From a virus: a stretch of DNA of 44,851 nt. This document shows, piece after piece, positions 26,092 through 35,726 of this stretch; position 1 is the stretch's first letter, and every line of letters starts with the position of its first letter. A model generated the notes under the pieces. That model did no database searches. It saw only the letters and a program-made list of their open reading frames with translations, and was not told the origin of the DNA. A program made the position numbers and the translations under genes. Where the stretch lies: IMG/VR virus record IMGVR_UViG_3300020185_000087, positions 1-44,851 of that record; one strand, 5' to 3'.

Positions 26092-29000
26092 ATGGCAATA
26101 GTATCTATTAACCTATATTATAAAAGTACTTCAGTTTCAAACCCATGTACTGGTGGTACTGGCACGCAGGTTACTGCGTGGTACGATGACCAATCAACAG
26201 GTATCGCTGATCTTGCGCAGGTTGTAACCTCGCAATTTGTTATTTACAGTGATAATACTTTAACAAATAATTTACCAAGTGGTTATTATGCTGAAGAGGC
26301 ATTCCCGGGTTCTAATCAGGTTACTGCTTATACGTGGGATTTAAATGCAGAGCAGTGGGTTAGTCAGACTGACTGTAGCCCTGTTAACTATGGTACTATT
26401 TCTGCTTGGTACAAAGACCCACAAAGCATAGACCCAGGTTTACCTGCAGAAAATACAGATCCATGTTATGTTGATGTGCCTTCGGTGCAGGTTGATTTAT
26501 ATTATGATAGACGGGGTGGGGTTATACCTTCTACACTTACACTTACACAAGCAGTATCTAATGGTTTAGGTTTATTTACTGACACTGATCTTTCACAGGT
26601 TATACCTGATGGCTGGTGGGCAGATGCTGAATTTCCTAATTCAAGTTTAAACGTTGATGTATTTCTATGGTTAAATTCCGCATGGCAACAAGGTCAAAAT
26701 GCTAATGATAGCTATACAACATGCGGCGCAACTGGAGGTACTTCAGGTACAAGTGGTACAAGTGGTACTTCAGGTACAAGTGGTACACCTGGTGTTTATC
26801 AAATTAAATTAACTTTAGCTCGAGAGGCAGGAGATCTTTGTCAATCAATACCGGATCCTGGTGTATTACTATTTAGTAATTTTTTTTACTGGTCAAATAC
26901 AGGTCCTTTAAGCTTAACACAGATTTCCGCTGGAAATATACCTATTTTTATCAAGAGTCAATTTGCTCAAGATTATGGTGCTGGTTTAAACCCAAATCTA
27001 TTAGGTATACCTCCTACATCTTTTTTTAGAGAGTTTGATACTTTAAATTTTTATTATTGGTTTAATGATTCTTTTAAATCTGAATGGTTAAAAGAGTTAG
27101 CGGGTCAATGTTCACCAATACCCGAACCTGTAGTTTTTTCAATTGATCTATATACAGACCGTAATGCAGGTTCAATAGAGCAGTGGTGTTGTAACGACAG
27201 TAGTAATGTACAAACATACTACTATTATTCAGAAGAGCTTTATTTTAGCGTACTTACGCTTGTTAACGCTGGTGTTCTACTTTACAGAACAGCAGAAGGT
27301 GCAGAGCTTGCGTTAGAACCTGAATTAATACCATTTGGTATCTATGATGAGTCAGGAGATGATAATACTATGCTCGAGTTCTTACCGGGTGATACAGGAC
27401 AACCGACATGGTTTGGTCTAGATGATTCTGGAAATAGAACACAGAGTCCTAATATTACACAATATTACTCATGTGCGGCATACGAGAGACCTGCTGGTTC
27501 AGCCACATATGTAATACAAAGCTCTAATCCGTTTGCTAACAAATCTTTTTATGCATTCTGGGCATGTTCACCTAAGAGCGGTCAATTCGAAATGTATGTA
27601 GTTGATGGTAGACATTTTGCAGTTGAGGCAAATTTCATGAGTGATTTTATTACAACGCTAATTACTAATAACTATCCTGTAATTTCTACAGGTACTGAAC
27701 TGATTTGTGTTTCACTTAAACACACTATTGTAGCTGAAAATTTAGAAGAGGCTGTTGGTTTAGTGAAAGCAAGTAGCGAAGACTATGATGCTGTATTAGA
27801 GTCAGATCTTAGTGATTTAGGAATAGGTGATAACGTAGAAATGCTTATCTTCCAAACATGTTGTGACTGTATAGCTAATACTAATTCTGTAAAATATGAA
27901 TTTGGCGAAACTGGTATTCCAGCACCAACTGGTTTAGGCCCTAACTTTGAAGTTGAAAGAAACGCAAAGTTAGATAATGTAGCTAAACCTCTCTTAAGAA
28001 CTAATCCAAAGTTAACAACAAACGTTAAACTTGTAGTTAATTCTAAGGACGAACTTTACCTTGACTCTATTGACGCAACGGATGTTTTAGCTTCTGCCGA
28101 TTATAAAAAGTTTCCTATTAATCCTAAAGGTTCTTATGCTTATGATCTAACAAGATTTTACACTAAGAATAAAACACCACTAGAGATAGCATATACAACA
28201 AAAAGAAGAGATTCTGACTTCTCTGTTTACTCAGAGTATGAAAAGCAGATTGAAGAGGATTACCAATACGGTACAACGCTTAATTATTCAAAGCTCTATG
28301 ATGAAGAGTTTAGAATGTTTGCTCCGATCTATGTAGATTTAAACATGCCTAAAAAGTTTGTTATCTATAGGATTAAGGACCCTAAGCCTGGAATTAATCT
28401 AGCAGATACCTCTACAGGTAATGAGGAAAGAATTAGAAGATTAATTAATAACTCAGATATTGTTAAAGTATTTGACTTAACTAAAGATAGTAATATCGGT
28501 AAGTATCTTAGAAACTATGTTCAAGATCAGTCCTTTCCAAAGGCGCCTGTAACGTTCTCTTTCGAAGAGAATGAGAAGACTACGTTCAATGGAATTGACT
28601 TAATTAAAGGTGGTTTTACAAAAAAGGCTGAGTATATACATAGCGACTTTATCTTAAAGGATAAGCCGATGATAGCTGCTAATGATTTTATCACAGATGG
28701 CTTTAGAAGGAACAATATGGTTGATGCTAATATCATTAACATGGAATTCTTATTTGATGACCCTGAGGCTTCTACGTATTCTGTGAATCGATATATTGGC
28801 GTTTATGTAGACGACATAGAGACTGGAAGTGGTGATGTTTCTTCAGTAACTAACGGCAATATTATGTTTAAAAGCGTTAACTCTAATATGAGTTCTGCGT
28901 TGAGCTATGCTGCAATACCTTCATATAAAATGTTAAACGCAATGCCAGTATTGGCATATGCTCGTGCTGGTGATAATTATTACCGTATTGATAATAATGT

Positions 29001-32000
29001 AGCTTATGACCACTCAAGACTTGAAGTTAGAGTAGTTGACCCTTTAAACAAGATTCCAGCTCAATTAGGTATTAAGTATAAAGACGAGTCGATAGACATG
29101 AAGACCGATCCAGCTGCTGGCTTTGATTTTATGAAAGTTAAAGTTGTTGATGCGCCTGTTTATAACGATAGAATTGCTTTAATTAATGTTAAGAATGAAT
29201 CTTATAGATTTACATTTATTAAATTTATAGCCAACGTTGATATTGAGATAGAAGACTCTGTTGGTAATACTATTCTATTTAATACAGGTGCTGATCAGGC
29301 CACTGCTATCGCTAATCTAGAATTAGCTTACACAACACCATTCTCTAACGTTTATAGCCTTGAGACCAACTCTTTAAACGGTAAGGCTAGTTTTATACTG
29401 ACAGAAAAGAAGTCTAATTTGTTAAACCTCTCTCCTTCCGTTACTATTTCAAACGGCTGTATTTTAAACAGAGTTGAGATTTACACAAACGTAGAGATAC
29501 CGAATAGATCTTATTACGCGGCTGATTCAGATCCGCTAAGCGCTAACTATCTACCAAGAGGTACATTTAAAGGGCAGTATTTTTCTACAGCAGGTGATTC
29601 TGGAGATGTTGCTATTGCACTAACTAAACTGATTAAAAGTAGAGGTGATTTTGATGCCTTTAATATAGGTAATGACATTTATATAAGCATTAAAATACCA
29701 GGTTACAAGCTGCTACAGCATGCATTGCTAGTATATGTTAGTAACTCCACTCAATTTTTAGAATTTGAAGCTATTAATAAAGATCTAAATAATGAATTAG
29801 ATTTGAGTTCTATTGCTATCTCATCATGGGATCCATATTTCTTTAAAGGTGGAAATACAACTAATAAAAGTGTTTTAGTTAACAAGGAGACTGCTCCAAT
29901 ATTGAATGTTGGTGATTATTTACCAACTGCATATCGTGATCGTTATAATAAAGTGGTTGATATAGTTGAGAATATTAAGGACCCTAATGGTGAATACCTA
30001 AAGGTTATCTTAAATCTTGAGAACTCAATCAGTGACGGTGAGGTTAGAGTATTTGCAGAAAGAAACCTAACATTGGGATTATTCTCTGCTTATTCTATTT
30101 ACGACATGGATTTTGACTTTCATGACACAAGCAATTCTGACCTTAAAGAATTAAAGCATGAAACCACAGATCAGATTATATACGAGCCTTATGATGATAC
30201 TAAGAATATTAATGTTGGTGCAAATGACCTTTCATTAACAGATATACTTTCAAGTGATTATGAGATTGAACCTGATCGATATTTTGCTAATCTACAGCCA
30301 CTACTTACAAATGAGACAGTAGACGATGTTGATGTTGATTTAATAACAAGTGAGTATGACAGACTAAGTGAAAATGAAGTTAAAGAATTCGCTATTGGAT
30401 CTAGAGTTGTACCTAATGTTAATAAATGGGTTCTTAAAAACGGCACGACTGTAAGGGAAGAGCCATATCATCTGAATGCATATAGCGCCTTTGGTAGAAC
30501 AAATTTCGCTCCAGACTTAGAAGTTACTAATAGAGATCGAAAGGCTTTTACACATGAATGGTTTTATATTGAAAACATACCTGACTATTTAAGGTTCTGG
30601 CAAGTTAACGATACGTTTAGCTATGTTAATTTTATTAAAGGTTTTGACTTAACTAAATCTCAATTTAAAAGAATTGATAGAGACTACTTTAATATGTTTA
30701 TGGTTGGTGAAGGTCACGAAATTGATCTTTATAATGAAGACCCTCTTTCTAGAGACACGACTCTTTTTAATATTAACTCGTTTGTTAAAGCGAACATGCA
30801 CAAGAAATATACTCTAATTGACAACGGTTCATCTGAGACTTTTGCTAATACTATATTTAAAGGATTAAACGTGGTATTTAAAAAGAGAAAAGAATTTACT
30901 AATAGAGTTGCTTCCGAATTTGTTAAGAACACAGAGTTTAATGGTTATAAGTTTAGCGTAATGTTAAAGATTAACAACCAAGCGAGCAGCAATTCAGTAG
31001 AGTATGAAGTTATTCAGAACAAAAAGTTTAAGTTTGTAATCTTTTACATTACACTTAATACCGGTGATATATGGGCTTCTGATCTAAATAGAAAGCTACT
31101 ATATGAGCTTAAACACCAACTAGTGTTTAATGCAACTACTGGAAAATACGAGCTTGCTGATATTGTAACAGCAGGTGCTCTTGATCTTAAATCTATTAGC
31201 TTTGTGGGGCAAGGACCTTATAGAGTTTATGGAATTACACATAATGACGGCAGTGAACCTAATTTTAAAACACAAATCTCTAAGAATGAAACTGGTACTT
31301 ACAATAGATTACATATAGACTTGGGTGTTATTGGTCTTTATGAGGCTAAAATTCTTTCAGTAGAATCAGATCGTGAATTGTTAATACAGGAGCGTCCTAC
31401 TAAAGTTGGTGGTGTTAGTACTGATACGGACTATTATCTAGATACAGTAGGTTTGAACATCACTGATTTAAAAAATGCAACATATACTTATATCAGTGGC
31501 GGTTTCGGTTCACAAGAATTAATATTGAATGAATTAGCTGCTGGTAATGTAGCTTCTATTTTAAATAAGAATGACGATCAGATTACATATACTACTATTG
31601 AAGTTGATGGTACTGTAAATAATAATCAATTTACTATTAACTTTTTAGACGGTAAAGAGATCGTTAAAAAGGTTGATCTGGGAGTTGTCGAAGATTTTCA
31701 AAAGCCTAAGAGTTATAAACTGCTGAGCAGCGATGTAACTGCTAAACTTTCAGGTGGAAATGCAAACTATCTAGATGTTTATGCTAAATCAAAAAAGATT
31801 ATAGGTTACAATATAGTTAGAACAAATGAGTACTTTAACTTTATGGTTAGACATTCAGGTGACTACACAATTGACCTAGAGCCCGTGGTTACGTTTACTG
31901 ATATTTACACGCATTTTAAAACTAATAGAAAGCACTCTACTCTGGATTTATTTGAAGCCGGCTTTGAAAGACCTTTATACAAACATAGCTTAACTAGCTC

Positions 32001-32931
32001 AACTGAGATTAACATAGCTAAATCATACTATAATAAATTTAATAGATGTGGTGTTGCTTTCAACATTGGCTTTATCAAAGATTCTAATGTGTTAGGTATT
32101 ACTAGCGGCGAAAGCATAGTGCCACAAGCAGGTACACATGACCTAGGATGGGGTAAAATTAAGAACCATTACTACCACAAGGTAAATGAGATTAATCCAA
32201 ATGGTGTTCTTAAACTAACTAAAGGTGGTGACTTCTTGCCTGTTTATCCTCTAATTGATGAAATAGCGATTGATTACAAAGACGTTAATGTATTTATGTC
32301 TTCGTGGGAAGATGGTTACTATACCAGATCACTTGCCGGCGGTAACACTGTTAAAGTACCTGGTACTTTTGACACAGCTGAAGAAAGATCTTATCTAGGA
32401 TCTACCACTATGAAGTTAAATGATGCTTACTTTTTAACAGAGTTCTCTCTACAGAGAGTTAATTCTGAAGAAGAACTTGATGATATTTTAAGAACTAATA
32501 ACAACGATAATGATGTTGTGCTCTATGAAGACAAACAGGTTTTAATAGCCGACTTTTATATGAATGATGTTGTTTATAAAAAGCTAAGTGACCTAGGAGC
32601 CTTAAATACGTTAAGTCAATTCATTGACCCTAGTAAGTCAATTGGTGATAAAACAACGTTAAGTGATGACATGCAGGATTATGTAAACAAAAACTTAATT
32701 CAAGCTTTTACAATTGACCAGATTGATCTATGGATTAGAAGGTTTAAAGGTGCTCAGTCTAATATATTAAGCACGGCCAATATAGATTTATTGGACAACG
32801 GTGGTTTTACACAGGATCAAAGTTTTACTTACAGACTACATGGAGATATGCCGTTAAACTTCAGGCTGATATATAACAAAAGACTAGGCTATTCTTACGA
32901 TATACGACCTATGATAAAAATACAGTCCTAA
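26092..32931 (+). CDS. Giant tail/baseplate protein with N-terminal repeated domains (2279 aa)
   Basis: The first ~460 residues hold at least four related domains at about 3-95, 131-211, 235-340 and 347-461. Each starts with a strand like VxhxLYYDR and ends near a Cys (TDC, TTC, GQC, YSC). The first two share P-x-G-[YW]-[YW]-A...FP...W. Domains 2 and 3 are joined by a GTS repeat linker (~216-233). A possible fifth unit ends in QTCCDC (~588-592). The remaining ~1680 residues are a series of beta-rich domains (KLTTNVKLVVNSKDELYLDS, and so on) without visible enzyme motifs. The N-terminal repeats are plausible adhesin or receptor-binding modules, and the rest a baseplate-attached body. No T4 counterpart recognised. 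It is expressed behind its own promoter-like motif. Confidence 0.65.
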   Translation: MAIVSINLYYKSTSVSNPCTGGTGTQVTAWYDDQSTGIADLAQVVTSQFVIYSDNTLTNNLPSGYYAEEAFPGSNQVTAYTWDLNAEQWVSQTDCSPVNYGTISAWYKDPQSIDPGLPAENTDPCYVDVPSVQVDLYYDRRGGVIPSTLTLTQAVSNGLGLFTDTDLSQVIPDGWWADAEFPNSSLNVDVFLWLNSAWQQGQNANDSYTTCGATGGTSGTSGTSGTSGTSGTPGVYQIKLTLAREAGDLCQSIPDPGVLLFSNFFYWSNTGPLSLTQISAGNIPIFIKSQFAQDYGAGLNPNLLGIPPTSFFREFDTLNFYYWFNDSFKSEWLKELAGQCSPIPEPVVFSIDLYTDRNAGSIEQWCCNDSSNVQTYYYYSEELYFSVLTLVNAGVLLYRTAEGAELALEPELIPFGIYDESGDDNTMLEFLPGDTGQPTWFGLDDSGNRTQSPNITQYYSCAAYERPAGSATYVIQSSNPFANKSFYAFWACSPKSGQFEMYVVDGRHFAVEANFMSDFITTLITNNYPVISTGTELICVSLKHTIVAENLEEAVGLVKASSEDYDAVLESDLSDLGIGDNVEMLIFQTCCDCIANTNSVKYEFGETGIPAPTGLGPNFEVERNAKLDNVAKPLLRTNPKLTTNVKLVVNSKDELYLDSIDATDVLASADYKKFPINPKGSYAYDLTRFYTKNKTPLEIAYTTKRRDSDFSVYSEYEKQIEEDYQYGTTLNYSKLYDEEFRMFAPIYVDLNMPKKFVIYRIKDPKPGINLADTSTGNEERIRRLINNSDIVKVFDLTKDSNIGKYLRNYVQDQSFPKAPVTFSFEENEKTTFNGIDLIKGGFTKKAEYIHSDFILKDKPMIAANDFITDGFRRNNMVDANIINMEFLFDDPEASTYSVNRYIGVYVDDIETGSGDVSSVTNGNIMFKSVNSNMSSALSYAAIPSYKMLNAMPVLAYARAGDNYYRIDNNVAYDHSRLEVRVVDPLNKIPAQLGIKYKDESIDMKTDPAAGFDFMKVKVVDAPVYNDRIALINVKNESYRFTFIKFIANVDIEIEDSVGNTILFNTGADQATAIANLELAYTTPFSNVYSLETNSLNGKASFILTEKKSNLLNLSPSVTISNGCILNRVEIYTNVEIPNRSYYAADSDPLSANYLPRGTFKGQYFSTAGDSGDVAIALTKLIKSRGDFDAFNIGNDIYISIKIPGYKLLQHALLVYVSNSTQFLEFEAINKDLNNELDLSSIAISSWDPYFFKGGNTTNKSVLVNKETAPILNVGDYLPTAYRDRYNKVVDIVENIKDPNGEYLKVILNLENSISDGEVRVFAERNLTLGLFSAYSIYDMDFDFHDTSNSDLKELKHETTDQIIYEPYDDTKNINVGANDLSLTDILSSDYEIEPDRYFANLQPLLTNETVDDVDVDLITSEYDRLSENEVKEFAIGSRVVPNVNKWVLKNGTTVREEPYHLNAYSAFGRTNFAPDLEVTNRDRKAFTHEWFYIENIPDYLRFWQVNDTFSYVNFIKGFDLTKSQFKRIDRDYFNMFMVGEGHEIDLYNEDPLSRDTTLFNINSFVKANMHKKYTLIDNGSSETFANTIFKGLNVVFKKRKEFTNRVASEFVKNTEFNGYKFSVMLKINNQASSNSVEYEVIQNKKFKFVIFYITLNTGDIWASDLNRKLLYELKHQLVFNATTGKYELADIVTAGALDLKSISFVGQGPYRVYGITHNDGSEPNFKTQISKNETGTYNRLHIDLGVIGLYEAKILSVESDRELLIQERPTKVGGVSTDTDYYLDTVGLNITDLKNATYTYISGGFGSQELILNELAAGNVASILNKNDDQITYTTIEVDGTVNNNQFTINFLDGKEIVKKVDLGVVEDFQKPKSYKLLSSDVTAKLSGGNANYLDVYAKSKKIIGYNIVRTNEYFNFMVRHSGDYTIDLEPVVTFTDIYTHFKTNRKHSTLDLFEAGFERPLYKHSLTSSTEINIAKSYYNKFNRCGVAFNIGFIKDSNVLGITSGESIVPQAGTHDLGWGKIKNHYYHKVNEINPNGVLKLTKGGDFLPVYPLIDEIAIDYKDVNVFMSSWEDGYYTRSLAGGNTVKVPGTFDTAEERSYLGSTTMKLNDAYFLTEFSLQRVNSEEELDDILRTNNNDNDVVLYEDKQVLIADFYMNDVVYKKLSDLGALNTLSQFIDPSKSIGDKTTLSDDMQDYVNKNLIQAFTIDQIDLWIRRFKGAQSNILSTANIDLLDNGGFTQDQSFTYRLHGDMPLNFRLIYNKRLGYSYDIRPMIKIQS
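26737..26790 (+). repeat. GTS tandem repeat (GGTACAAGT / GGTACTTCA units)
   Basis: Six 9-base units encode Gly-Thr-Ser five times and then Gly-Thr-Pro. Unit types alternate (TTCA, AAGT, AAGT, TTCA, AAGT), so the block shows amplification and some divergence. It forms a flexible linker between repeated domains. Confidence 0.85.
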
Positions 32932-32932
32932 C

Positions 32933-34903
32933 ATGGCAATCAATATAAAAGAGATACTAACAACAGATAGCGATTCTATCAGGGTTGACAAAACTAATTA
33001 CAACTTTGATCAGCTTGTTGCTAATGGTGGTGGCCCAATTGGTATTAAAGGTCAGAAAGGTGAACTTGGTGGAGTTGGTAGTACAGGAACTAAAGGTGAA
33101 AAAGGTGATATCGGTGTAAAGGGTGATACTGGAGCTACTGGTGCTGACGTTAACAACTGGGGTAGAGTGGACCATACTTCTACAACAGCCACAAGTATAT
33201 TAAAACCTAAAAAAGATGATGATGACACAGAGCCTGCTTCTATTATTTTAGGAGATGCTGGTTATACAGACGGCACATCGGATGGTATTGTTAATCCAAA
33301 CGCATGGCTTAATATAGTTATACCTGATGGTAATACACCCTATAGCAATTTTGCTAGCCTTTTAAATGGCACTACATCTAAGGTAAACTTTAGCTCTACT
33401 ACACTATCTGGAGTTGACACTTACAAAATAACACATGATATTGGAAGTAGCAACGATGTTAATTTTGAAATCAACATAAAAAATGAGGTCTTAATTAACG
33501 GTGCGGATGCCCTTAATTTAACATCAAGTGGCGTTATAAACGTAGATGCTGGTAATAATGATATTGCTTTAGGACCGCTTGGTTCTACTTCTACTGCTAA
33601 ACTTGATGTTAGATTTAACAATACATTTGTACGTGGTGATTTAACAATAGAGGGTAATAGCGGTGGTTATGTTAAGATACCAATAGGCACAACGGCACAG
33701 AGGCCAACAGGTGCTCTTGGTATGATTAGATATAACTCTAATCTTGATGTTGGTTTTGATGGTAATCTGGGCTCACCAGAAGCCTTCATGCCACACCCAG
33801 ATGGTAATTACTGGAAGCCATTAGGCACTTTAGTAGATGCAGATGGAGATACTTTTATCTCACCTGATTATGATGCAAATGATGGTACTGAAAATGTACT
33901 TACAATAAGTGTTGGTGAAGATACCGGCAATAGTACTTATATTAAAGATATAGTTGGTACGATTGGTGAGACAGTAGCAGATGGTGCAACAAATTTAAAC
34001 CGTACCTTTACATATAAAAATGTAATTTACGCGGCTGATGATATTCTAGTAGCTAATGATAAAGGCTTAAGAGTAAAACAGAACACTGGTACGCCAGGTA
34101 CTAGCCAAGTGGCAGCACAAAACAATGGAGCTGCCGTTGCTAATAGAACTCTAGTTGATTATTTTTATAGAGGAAGTACTCTACAGTATGATGTGGCGGC
34201 TTTTACCGGCACGCCGATGACTAGCGTTACGACTACTGCTAATGATAGGTATAGCAACGATGTTATTATAGCTCATGCATTTAACAATTCAACAGGTACT
34301 GGATATTCTAGAAAAAACGTTGCGGTTATTATAAATCAGAATACTACAAGAATGTCTTATGTAAAGGTTGGACATATAGTTAATGTATGGGGTCGTATTG
34401 ACATGTATGCTAGACCAATATTACAGGCTAGTTTAAATGGTACTGATATTAATCTTTCCGGGCAGACAAGCAGTTCTAGTGTAGACTCCCCTTCTAGAAG
34501 GGCCGGATTTAAAATAGGTGGTGTAGACCACTTCCCTTACGTAAGTGCTTTAACACAAGAACGTGTCGTTTTTCCTATCGCTATTAACCCACATGATGCT
34601 AGTGGCGCTTCTTCCGGGCTGACTAAAAGATATTTTGGTGTTATCTTCCCAGGTATGAATGTATTTAATATCGTAGAAGCAGATGATGAATCTGGTGTAT
34701 TAGCAGGTGTTGAAACAGAAGATGGTGTTAGTGCTAACTATCTAGATATTGATGATCTTATTACTACAGACACCACAACACCTATAATAACAATAGATTA
34801 TAACTTTAGTATGCCTGTTGATGAAAATTCATATGACCTAGGTGCAGATTCATATACAACATATACAGAAAATCAACCAAACACACAACAATCGACATCA
34901 TAA
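32933..34903 (+). CDS. Tail fibre protein with collagen-like repeats (656 aa)
   Basis: Residues 1-30 match the attachment-like N-terminus seen at 19740 (IKEILTTDSDSIRVDKTNYN, then FDQL). Residues ~34-71 are about a dozen Gly-X-Y triplets (GIKGQKGELGG, then GTKGEKGDIGVKGDTG), the collagen-like shaft common in phage fibres. The rest is Asn/Thr/Gly-rich beta structure, suggesting a trimeric shaft, and a C-terminal head. No chaperone domain or peptidase is visible. This is probably a tail fibre whose distal end binds the host. It starts one base after the stop of the giant gene. Confidence 0.7.
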   Translation: MAINIKEILTTDSDSIRVDKTNYNFDQLVANGGGPIGIKGQKGELGGVGSTGTKGEKGDIGVKGDTGATGADVNNWGRVDHTSTTATSILKPKKDDDDTEPASIILGDAGYTDGTSDGIVNPNAWLNIVIPDGNTPYSNFASLLNGTTSKVNFSSTTLSGVDTYKITHDIGSSNDVNFEINIKNEVLINGADALNLTSSGVINVDAGNNDIALGPLGSTSTAKLDVRFNNTFVRGDLTIEGNSGGYVKIPIGTTAQRPTGALGMIRYNSNLDVGFDGNLGSPEAFMPHPDGNYWKPLGTLVDADGDTFISPDYDANDGTENVLTISVGEDTGNSTYIKDIVGTIGETVADGATNLNRTFTYKNVIYAADDILVANDKGLRVKQNTGTPGTSQVAAQNNGAAVANRTLVDYFYRGSTLQYDVAAFTGTPMTSVTTTANDRYSNDVIIAHAFNNSTGTGYSRKNVAVIINQNTTRMSYVKVGHIVNVWGRIDMYARPILQASLNGTDINLSGQTSSSSVDSPSRRAGFKIGGVDHFPYVSALTQERVVFPIAINPHDASGASSGLTKRYFGVIFPGMNVFNIVEADDESGVLAGVETEDGVSANYLDIDDLITTDTTTPIITIDYNFSMPVDENSYDLGADSYTTYTENQPNTQQSTS

Positions 34904-34906
34904 CAT

Positions 34907-35725
34907 ATGATTTATCTACTTAAAATATACAACTTCTTTAAGAATCTAGATACAAAGACACTTGCTTTTATCGGAGGAGCCCTTCTTATGCTCTTTATGT
35001 TAAGGCAATGTAACCAGATCTCTAATTTAAAACAAGAGCTGGTACAAACAGAAGAAAGTGCTAGTCGTAGCTTTAACAACTATAAGGCAGCACAAGACAG
35101 CATTCGTGTTTTAGAGTTGGATAATGGCAATGTGGTTTCGACTATTAAAAGCTATGAGTTTGATATTGCAAATCTAGAAGATGAACAAGAGGCTTTAATT
35201 AAAAGATACCGTAAAGCTTTAGGTCTTACCAAAGATTTAGAGAAGATAAACACTCTGCTTTCTGCAGAAATTAAAATTAAAGATAGCTTGTTAGCTGATC
35301 TTTCAGTTACTAAAATTGACTCATTAACAGATCTAGTTGAATTTAATAAGTTTGATGATTTTGGGAATGGTAATACAAGACTTCTACAAGGTAGCATGTA
35401 TGTTTATAGAGATAGTAATCACATATTGTACAGAGACCCTAACTTTTCTATTTCACAAGAGATGAGTCTTTTTGCCGCAATTGAGAATGTAGATGGTCAA
35501 GATGAAATTAAGATTTCAACAAGCTATCCAGGTTTAACTATAACAGACATTGAGAATATAAACCTGATAAATACTAAGCTGAACCAACGTAATAAAAAAA
35601 CTGCAGGATGGTCTGTTGGTTTTGGAATCGGGTACGGCATAAACTTAAATAACAACCAGGTGATTAGTTATGGACCAAGCTTAGGCGTAGGTCTCTTCTG
35701 GTCCCCTAAATGGTTAAGATTTTAA
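34907..35725 (+). CDS. Membrane-anchored coiled-coil protein, spanin-like candidate (272 aa)
   Basis: One N-terminal membrane segment is clear (about 18-33, TLAFIGGALLMLFML), preceded by basic residues, so the body would be periplasmic. Residues ~37-140 are coiled coil (ISNLKQELVQTEES, then IANLEDEQEALIKRYRKALG). The C-terminus (236-272) is a pair of Gly/aromatic strands (WSVGFGIGYGINLNN, then GPSLGVGLFWSPKWLRF) with a terminal Phe like outer-membrane strands. An inner-membrane anchor, rod and outer-membrane end is the layout of a single-protein spanin, which fuses the two membranes at lysis. Bacteroidetes phages carry similar proteins. A virion-associated role is the alternative. No endolysin or holin is visible nearby. 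Confidence 0.5.
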   Translation: MIYLLKIYNFFKNLDTKTLAFIGGALLMLFMLRQCNQISNLKQELVQTEESASRSFNNYKAAQDSIRVLELDNGNVVSTIKSYEFDIANLEDEQEALIKRYRKALGLTKDLEKINTLLSAEIKIKDSLLADLSVTKIDSLTDLVEFNKFDDFGNGNTRLLQGSMYVYRDSNHILYRDPNFSISQEMSLFAAIENVDGQDEIKISTSYPGLTITDIENINLINTKLNQRNKKTAGWSVGFGIGYGINLNNNQVISYGPSLGVGLFWSPKWLRF

Positions 35726-35726
35726 T

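Noticed and set aside
20326-34903. Diversity-generating retroelement acting on the fibre and giant tail genes
   Set aside because: There is no reverse transcriptase gene in the window and no template/variable repeat pair was noticed. The visible repeats are simple codon repeats.
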